A stretch of 64,000 nt of DNA, from the NCBI GenBank assembly GCA_000737985.1, contig JNVT01000101.1:55943-119942 (forward strand), read 5' to 3'. A program made the translations under genes and the position numbers. This DNA comes from Gammaproteobacteria bacterium MFB021. Lineage in GTDB: Bacteria > Pseudomonadota > Gammaproteobacteria > Pseudomonadales > Halomonadaceae. Below, piece by piece: positions 58,351-64,000 of the stretch (positions within the stretch are counted from its first letter, which is position 1; each line of letters starts with the position of its first letter). The notes beneath the pieces were generated by a model. That model had not been told where the DNA came from, ran no database searches, and saw nothing but the letters and a program-made list of their open reading frames with translations.

Positions 58351-60578
58351 GGCCCCTGCCGTATCGACTGGTGGTCACGCTGCTGCTGGCCCTGCTGCTC
58401 CCGACCCCGGCCCTGGCCCTTGCCCAGTCACAGACCCAGACCCAAACGCCCGCGGATGACACCACGCCGCGCTACGACGTCGACTTTCAGCAGACCAGCC
58501 TGCGCGAATTCATCGACAGCGTGGGGCGGATCACCGGCCACGCCTTCATCGTCGACCCGCGGGTACAGGGCAACATCTCGCTGACCAGCCAACGCCGGCT
58601 GAGCGCCGACGAGCTTTACCGCCTGTTCCAGAACGAACTGCAGATCAACGGCTACGCCACGGTACCGCTCGCCGACGGCCAGGTGCGCATCGTGCCGGCC
58701 CAGGCCTCGCGCACCCAGCCGCTGCCGCTCGGCGACAATGCCCAGGGGGCCAATGTCGCCACCAGCGTGATCGCCACACGCAACCTCGACGCCGCCACCC
58801 TGGCCGGCGTGCTGCAGCCGCTGGTCGACAGCCAGGTGGGGACGGTCACGCCGTGGCCGGAGAGCCACCTGGTGGTGGTCACCGACTGGCGCGACAACCT
58901 GCGCCGGCTGACCCAGCTGGCCGAGCGCCTGGACCGCCAGCGCGATCTCCAGGCCGCGGTACTCCCGCTCGAGCACGCCTCCGCCGACGAACTCGCCGGC
59001 ACCCTGGATACGCTGATGCAGCGCGAGGGCGGCGGCCAGGTGAAGGTGGTGGCCAACCCGCGTGCCAACGCCCTGGTGGCCTACGGCGACCCCGCCGGGC
59101 TGGCGCGGGTGCGCCAGCTCGCCGCCTCGCTGGACAAGCCCCAGGCCGAGGCGCAGCAGCGCAACACCCGGGTGATCTATCTGGACAACGTCAGCGCCGA
59201 GTCTGTGGTCTCGGTGCTCGGCGGGCTGACCGGCGACCGCGCCCAGAACGCGGGCAGTGCCAATCCCCAGAGTCAGGTGCAGCAACTGCTGCAGCGTGCC
59301 GGCGGTGGTGGCGGTACCGGTGGTGGTTATAGCGCGCTGCAGGGCGGCAGCCTCACCAGCGCGAGCAGCGGCATGGGTAGCAGCGGCAGCGGGCTGCCCG
59401 CGCTACCGGACGCCACCAGCCGCAACGCCGCGCTCGCCGGCACCCTCGGCAGCGGCGACGACGCGGTCGGCTTCGCCGTCCATCCCTCGACCAACGCCCT
59501 GGTACTGATCGGCCCGCCGGCGCGGCTCGACGCCTACGCCAGCATCATCAAGAAGCTCGATATCCGCCGCGCCCAGGTGGCGGTGGAGGCGATCATCGCC
59601 GAGATCACCGAATCCCGCGCCAAGCGCCTGGGCGTGCAGTGGCTGTTCGGCGATCTCTCCGGCAGTGGCACCGTGCCGGTGGGCGGTTTCAACTACGCCG
59701 CCGACGGCCAGCCGGGAATCAACGCCATCGCCGGCGCCGCCGCGCGCAACGACACCAGCCAGCTGGCGCAGCTGCTCGGCAGCATCACCGGAGTCAGCGC
59801 CGGGGTCGGCCGGGTCAGCGACAGCGGGGTGAGCTTCGCCGCCCTGCTCGGCGCGCTGCAGAGCGACAGCGAGACCAATCTGCTGTCGACGCCTTCGCTG
59901 ACCACGCTCGACAACGCCCAGGCCTATATCCTGGTGGGCCAGGAGGTGCCCTTCGTCACCGGTTCCACCACCTTCAACGAGAACCCCTACCAGATCATCC
60001 AGCGCGAGGACATCGGGGTCAGCCTACGCATCCGCCCCTCGATCAGCTCCGACAACACCATCCGCATGGATATCGTTCAGGAGGTGTCGTCGATCGACCC
60101 CAACGTCCAGGCCTCCGACGTGGTCACCAACAAGCGCGAGATCGAGACCTCGGTGATCACCCGCGACGGCGGCATCGTGGTGCTCGGCGGGCTGATCAGC
60201 AACGCCGGCAACTCGAGTTCGGCACAGGTACCGCTGCTGGGCGACATCCCGCTGATCGGCAAGCTGTTCCAGTACAACCGCGACGAGCAGGAGAAGCGCA
60301 ACCTGATGGTGTTCATTCGCGCCCGGGTGCTGCGCGACGCCGCCCAGATGGACAGCACCACCGCCGACAAGTACCGCTATATGCGCGCCCAGCAGCTGCT
60401 CGCCGGCTTCGACGACGACCAGGCGCTGGCGCCGTGGGAAGCGGCCACCACCTCAGCCGGCGGCACGGCGGCTTCTGCACCGGGGATGGCGAGTGCGGCG
60501 CCGAGCACGCCGGGCCAGCCGCGCTGGAGCACCTTCTTCCCCGACCAGCGCAGCCGCCTGGGGAGCCTGGCGCCATGA
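58347..60578 (+). CDS. gspD: type II secretion secretin GspD
   Basis: A 743-residue outer-membrane secretin. A signal peptide ('LLLALLLPTPALA') is followed by N0 ('YDVDFQQTSLREFIDSVGRI'), three N domains with 'VVANPRANALVAYGDPAGLA' and 'VIYLDNVSAESVVSVLGGLT', a Gly/Ser-rich insert about residues 305-355, and the secretin core: 'GQEVPFVTGSTTFNENPYQI' and 'TRDGGIVVLGGLISN'. The tail 'WSTFFPDQRSRLGSLAP' has no clear pilotin-binding S-domain. It overlaps gspC and gspE by 4 bp. Confidence 0.96.
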   Translation: MRPLPYRLVVTLLLALLLPTPALALAQSQTQTQTPADDTTPRYDVDFQQTSLREFIDSVGRITGHAFIVDPRVQGNISLTSQRRLSADELYRLFQNELQINGYATVPLADGQVRIVPAQASRTQPLPLGDNAQGANVATSVIATRNLDAATLAGVLQPLVDSQVGTVTPWPESHLVVVTDWRDNLRRLTQLAERLDRQRDLQAAVLPLEHASADELAGTLDTLMQREGGGQVKVVANPRANALVAYGDPAGLARVRQLAASLDKPQAEAQQRNTRVIYLDNVSAESVVSVLGGLTGDRAQNAGSANPQSQVQQLLQRAGGGGGTGGGYSALQGGSLTSASSGMGSSGSGLPALPDATSRNAALAGTLGSGDDAVGFAVHPSTNALVLIGPPARLDAYASIIKKLDIRRAQVAVEAIIAEITESRAKRLGVQWLFGDLSGSGTVPVGGFNYAADGQPGINAIAGAAARNDTSQLAQLLGSITGVSAGVGRVSDSGVSFAALLGALQSDSETNLLSTPSLTTLDNAQAYILVGQEVPFVTGSTTFNENPYQIIQREDIGVSLRIRPSISSDNTIRMDIVQEVSSIDPNVQASDVVTNKREIETSVITRDGGIVVLGGLISNAGNSSSAQVPLLGDIPLIGKLFQYNRDEQEKRNLMVFIRARVLRDAAQMDSTTADKYRYMRAQQLLAGFDDDQALAPWEAATTSAGGTAASAPGMASAAPSTPGQPRWSTFFPDQRSRLGSLAP

Positions 60579-62083
60579 CCGCGACCGCGGCCTTCAGCGC
60601 CGGCGACGATCTCGCGCCGCTGCCCTACCGGCTGGCCAAGCGCGCCGGGGTGGCGCTGGCACCGGGCAAGCACGGCTACCGCCTGCTGTGCCGCGACACG
60701 CCGTCGCCGCTGCAGCTCGAGGTGCTGCAGGACATCCAGCGCCGCCTGGGCCGCGCCGAGGGCTGCGAGTGGCTCGACGGCGACACCTTCGAGGCGCGTC
60801 TGGCCGCGCTGCACGACGGCGAGCGTGCCGACAACGCGGCGCTGCTGGAGGGGCTGGCCGAGCACGTCGACCTCGACAGCCTGATGCAGGAGCTGCCGCG
60901 GGCCGAGGATCTGCTCGAGAGCGAGAACGAAGCGCCGGTGATCCGGCTGATCAACGGCGTCTTCTCCGAGGCCCTGCGCCTGGCCGCCTCGGACATCCAC
61001 GTCGAGCCGTTCGAGCGCGAGCTGGTGATCCGCCTGCGGGTGGATGGTGCCATGCGCGAGGCGCTGCGGCCGCCGCGGGTGCTGGCGCCGGTGCTGATCT
61101 CGCGGATCAAGGTGATGGCGCGGCTCGACATCGCCGAGAAGCGCCAGCCCCAGGATGGCCGCATCACCGTGCGCGCCGCCGGGCGTGACGTCGATATCCG
61201 CGTCTCCACCCTGCCCGGCATCCACGGCGAGCGGGTGGTGATGCGTCTGCTCGACAAGCACGCCGCGCTGCTCGACCTCGACCGCCTGGGCATGCCGCCG
61301 GCGGTGCTCGAGCGCTACCGCCGGGTGCTCCAGCAGCCCAACGGTATTCTGCTCAACACCGGGCCCACCGGTTCGGGCAAGACCACCACGCTCTACGCCA
61401 GCCTCAATGCGCTCAACGACCGCAGCCGCAATATCCTCACCGTCGAGGACCCGGTGGAGTACGCCATTCCGGGTATCGGCCAGACCCCGGTCAATCCCCA
61501 CGCCGGACTCACCTTCGCCCGCGGCCTGCGCGCCATCCTGCGCCAGGACCCGGACGTAATCATGATCGGCGAGATCCGCGACCTGGAGACCGCCGCCACC
61601 GCGGTGCAGTCGAGCCTGACCGGCCACCTGGTGCTCTCGACCCTGCACACCAACAGCGCGCTGGGGGCAATCGCGCGGCTGCGCGACATGGGCATCGAGC
61701 CATTCCTACTGGCGACCAGCCTCAAGGGGGTGATGGCGCAGCGCCTGGTGCGCCGGCTGTGCCCGGCGTGCAGTGAGTGGCGCCCGCGCCATGCCGACGA
61801 TGCCCAGTGGCTGCCCGGCATCGAGACCTTAGCGCGGCTGGCCGAGCCCAGGGGCTGCAAGAGCTGCGACCACAGCGGCTATCGCGGGCGCCTGGGCCTT
61901 TACGAGTTCATCCCCATCGATACCCACCTGGCCGGCCTGATCCACGAACGCGCCCCCGAGGCGGCGCTGGCCGAGTACGCCTTCGGCCAGGCCGGCGCCC
62001 AGAGCCTGGCGCAGGCGGCACTGGCGCGGCTGGCGGCAGGCGAAACCGCCCTCGACGAGGTACTGCGTGCGATCCACCGCTGA
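60575..62083 (+). CDS. gspE: type II secretion ATPase GspE
   Basis: A 502-residue secretion ATPase. The N-terminal domain binds GspL. The ATPase has 'ASDIHVEPFERELVIRLRVD', Walker A 'TGPTGSGKTTTLYASLNALN' near residue 263, the Asp box 'LTVEDPVEY', Walker B 'PDVIMIGEIRDLETA' and the His box 'VLSTLHTNSALGAI'. Zinc cysteines 'CPAC' and 'CKSC' follow, as in GspE. It is intact. A 126-bp gap separates it from gspF, unlike the overlaps before it. Confidence 0.97.
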   Translation: MTATAAFSAGDDLAPLPYRLAKRAGVALAPGKHGYRLLCRDTPSPLQLEVLQDIQRRLGRAEGCEWLDGDTFEARLAALHDGERADNAALLEGLAEHVDLDSLMQELPRAEDLLESENEAPVIRLINGVFSEALRLAASDIHVEPFERELVIRLRVDGAMREALRPPRVLAPVLISRIKVMARLDIAEKRQPQDGRITVRAAGRDVDIRVSTLPGIHGERVVMRLLDKHAALLDLDRLGMPPAVLERYRRVLQQPNGILLNTGPTGSGKTTTLYASLNALNDRSRNILTVEDPVEYAIPGIGQTPVNPHAGLTFARGLRAILRQDPDVIMIGEIRDLETAATAVQSSLTGHLVLSTLHTNSALGAIARLRDMGIEPFLLATSLKGVMAQRLVRRLCPACSEWRPRHADDAQWLPGIETLARLAEPRGCKSCDHSGYRGRLGLYEFIPIDTHLAGLIHERAPEAALAEYAFGQAGAQSLAQAALARLAAGETALDEVLRAIHR

Positions 62084-62146
62084 GCGCGCGGCCCGCGCTG
62101 ACCTCAAACTGCCATCGAGCGTCAGTCAGACTACGGCGCCATCGAT

Positions 62147-62178
62147 GCCCGTCATGACCGTCGCGATGCGTGACGGGC
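62147..62178 (+). other. hairpin in the gspE-gspF gap
   Basis: A perfect 8-bp inverted repeat (gcccgtca/tgacgggc) with a 16-base loop in the only sizeable gap of the T2SS run. It could tune expression of gspF and later genes or be chance. Confidence 0.4.
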
Positions 62179-62209
62179 GCCATATCGACATCGCTACGGG
62201 GGAGAGTCG

Positions 62210-63418
62210 ATGCCCACCTATCGCTATGTCGCTCTGAGCCCCGACGGCCGCCGCCAGCGCGACGTGCTGCAGGCCGAGAGCGAGCGTCAGGCGCGCCAGC
62301 TACTGCACGAACGCGGTCTGTTCCCGCGCCGCCTGGCGCTGGTACGGGGCGCCGAGGCCCCGGGTCGCAGCGCGGGCCGCGGGCGCCTCGATACCACCAG
62401 CCTGGCGCTGCTCACGCGCCAGCTGGCGACCCTGATCGATGCCGGCATCCCGCTCAGCGACGCCCTCGACGCCCTCACCCGCCAGGCCGAGCGCCAGCGC
62501 GAGCGCGCGCTGCTGCTGGCGGTGGGCAACCGGGTACGCGAGGGCCACTCGCTGGCCGACAGCCTGAAGCCCCACGCGAGCTTCGATCTGCTCTACCGCT
62601 CGCTGGTCGCCGCCGGCGAGCGTGCCGGGCGCCTGGCGCTGGTGCTCGAACGCCTGGCCGACCATCTGGAACGGGTCCAGGCGCAGCGTCAGAAGGCGCG
62701 CACCGCGCTGATCTATCCGCTGGTGCTGGCGGGGGTGTCGCTGGCGGTGGTGAGCGGGCTGATGACCTGGGTGGTGCCACGCCTGGCGCAGCAGTTCGAG
62801 CGCTCCGACATGGCGCTGCCGTGGCTGACCCGGCTGATGATCGGTCTCTCCCAACTGACGCTGAGCCTGGGGCCGTGGCTGCTCGCCCTCCTGCTGCTGG
62901 GCCTGCCGCTCGCGCTACGCGTGCTGCGCCGTCCGGCGCCGCGGGCGCGGCTCGACGCCCTGCTGCTCGGCCTGCCACGCCTGGGCGAGCTGATCCGGCT
63001 GCTCGACACCGGGCGCCTGACCCGCACCCTGGCGATCCTCACGCGTAGCGGCATCGCCCTGCTGGAAGCACTGCGGGTGAGCCGCGACACCCTGGGCAAC
63101 CACGGCATGCGCGAGGCGGTGGCGCTGATCGAGCAGCGCGTCGAGAGCGGAATCAGCCTGCACCGGGCGATGCAGGAGTCGGGGCGCTTCTCGCCCTCGC
63201 TGCTGCACATGGTCGCCAGCGGCGAGGCCAGCGGCACCCTGGACCGCATGCTCGAACGCATCGCAGACGCCCAGGAGAGCACCTTCAACCGCCGCGTCGA
63301 CATGGCCCTGGCGCTATTCGAACCGCTGATGATCCTGGTCATGGGCGCGGTGGTGCTGACCGTGGTGCTGGCCATCCTGCTGCCGATCATGCAGCTCAAC
63401 AGCAGCGTGGCGCTATAG
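62210..63418 (+). CDS. gspF: type II secretion inner-membrane platform protein GspF
   Basis: A 402-residue platform protein with the repeated T2SSF domain. It starts 'PTYRYVALSPDGRRQRDVLQ', has the first domain with 'LALLTRQLATLIDAGIPLSD' and 'YRSLVAAGERAGRLALVLER', transmembrane helices near residues 170, 220 and 375, and the second domain with 'TRTLAILTRSGIALLEALRV'. It pairs with GspE and GspG assembly. 'gggggag' is a good site 5 bp before the ATG. Confidence 0.96.
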   Translation: MPTYRYVALSPDGRRQRDVLQAESERQARQLLHERGLFPRRLALVRGAEAPGRSAGRGRLDTTSLALLTRQLATLIDAGIPLSDALDALTRQAERQRERALLLAVGNRVREGHSLADSLKPHASFDLLYRSLVAAGERAGRLALVLERLADHLERVQAQRQKARTALIYPLVLAGVSLAVVSGLMTWVVPRLAQQFERSDMALPWLTRLMIGLSQLTLSLGPWLLALLLLGLPLALRVLRRPAPRARLDALLLGLPRLGELIRLLDTGRLTRTLAILTRSGIALLEALRVSRDTLGNHGMREAVALIEQRVESGISLHRAMQESGRFSPSLLHMVASGEASGTLDRMLERIADAQESTFNRRVDMALALFEPLMILVMGAVVLTVVLAILLPIMQLNSSVAL

Positions 63419-63483
63419 CCCCCGGCAGACACGCAAGCCATGACGCAAACGACTGATACGACAACGACGAGAGAGGCAACGGC

Positions 63484-63924
63484 ATGACACGCGCTCCCCG
63501 CCCCGGCCACCAGTCCGGTTTCACCCTGCTCGAGATCATGGTGGTGATCTTCATCATCGGTCTGCTGGTGGCGATCGTCGCCCCCAACGTGCTCAGCAAC
63601 CAGGACGACGCCATGCAGCAGAAGGCGCGCGCCGATCTCTCGACCCTCGAGCAGGCGCTCGACATGTACCGTCTCGACAACTATCGCTACCCCACCACCC
63701 AACAGGGGCTGGCGGCGCTGGTCAGCCCCCCCACCAGCGACCCGCAGCCGGACAACTACCGCGAAGGCGGCTATATCCGGCGCCTGCCCGAGGATCCCTG
63801 GGGCCACCCCTACCACTATGCCAGCCCCGGCCAGCACGGCCGGATCGATCTCTACAGCCTGGGCGCCGACGACCAGCCCGGCGGCGAGGGCATCGATGCC
63901 GATATCGGCAACTGGATGCTGTGA
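63484..63924 (+). CDS. gspG: type II secretion major pseudopilin GspG
   Basis: A 146-residue pseudopilin. The prepilin site 'HQSG/FTLLEIMVVIFIIGLL' has Glu at mature position 5 and is cut by a prepilin peptidase that is not in this window. The globular part carries 'ALDMYRLDNYRYPTTQQGLA' and 'LPEDPWGHPYHYASPGQHG', then the acidic calcium-binding-type loop 'SLGADDQPGGEG'. It lies 65 bp after gspF and overlaps gspH. Confidence 0.97.
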   Translation: MTRAPRPGHQSGFTLLEIMVVIFIIGLLVAIVAPNVLSNQDDAMQQKARADLSTLEQALDMYRLDNYRYPTTQQGLAALVSPPTSDPQPDNYREGGYIRRLPEDPWGHPYHYASPGQHGRIDLYSLGADDQPGGEGIDADIGNWML

Positions 63925-64000
63925 GCACGCGCGCGACCCGGGGCTTCTCGCTGATCGAACTGCTGGTGGTGATCGTGATCATCGCCCTCGGCGCGAGCCT
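63921..64000 (+). CDS. gspH: type II secretion minor pseudopilin GspH (5' part)
   Basis: Only 26 residues are visible before the window ends. GTG 63921 overlaps the gspG stop (GTGA). 'TRG/FSLIELLVVIVIIALGAS' is a prepilin cleavage site and helix. Position after gspG makes GspH likely, but the globular domain is out of view. Confidence 0.7.
   Translation, partial: MSTRATRGFSLIELLVVIVIIALGAS

Overview
The window is GC-rich, densely coded gammaproteobacterial chromosome, most likely from the Halomonadaceae. This is inferred from gene order and protein character; no rRNA or other marker gene is present to name the genus. Much of it follows the Pseudomonas/Halomonas core order: gltBD, aroB-aroK-pilQPONM, ponA, malic enzyme, rpmE, priA, argS, SPOR protein, hslVU, DUF971, ubiE-ubiJ-ubiB, hisE, tatABC. 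I found no rRNA, tRNA or CRISPR array.

Region 1 (1-6042) is the right end of an integrated phage-like element. All genes are on the + strand: the 3' part of rdgC, a tightly overlapped run of small phage genes (ASCH-like, glutaredoxin-like, cupin-like, HNH endonuclease, zinc-ribbon proteins), an excisionase and a tyrosine integrase that stops 11 bp before mutS. Region 2 (6054-16663) holds mutS, fdxA, eno, pyrG, a ChaC-family gene, an NCS2 permease, an FAD reductase and a small unknown gene. Region 3 (16813-30292) is a leftward block: glutamate synthase, then the shikimate genes aroB/aroK joined to the type IV pilus genes pilMNOPQ. Region 4 (30600-41146) covers cell wall, division and translation: ponA, an outer-membrane DUF481 protein, malic enzyme, rpmE, priA, argS and a SPOR protein. 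Region 5 (41644-50954) holds hslVU, DUF971, the late ubiquinone genes, hisE, tatABC and hemB.

Region 6 (51010-64000) looks like a phosphate-acquisition island. It has ppk1, a Tat-exported PhoX-type phosphatase lipoprotein, and a divergent type II secretion operon (gspC-D-E-F-G-H, running off the window). That operon is headed by a SoxB/5'-nucleotidase-like Tat lipoprotein whose metal-binding residues are all replaced. The phoX/T2SS intergenic region carries Pho-box-like direct repeats facing both ways, so the phosphatase and the secretion system may be co-induced by phosphate starvation. This is the most interesting system in the window.

The region is also rich in short repeats. A ~150-bp structured repeat flanks hslVU as direct copies, with a third partial copy after ppk1. 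A 137-bp palindromic MITE-like element lies before hisE. Several 14-17-bp tandem repeats occur in gaps and, in frame, inside two genes.
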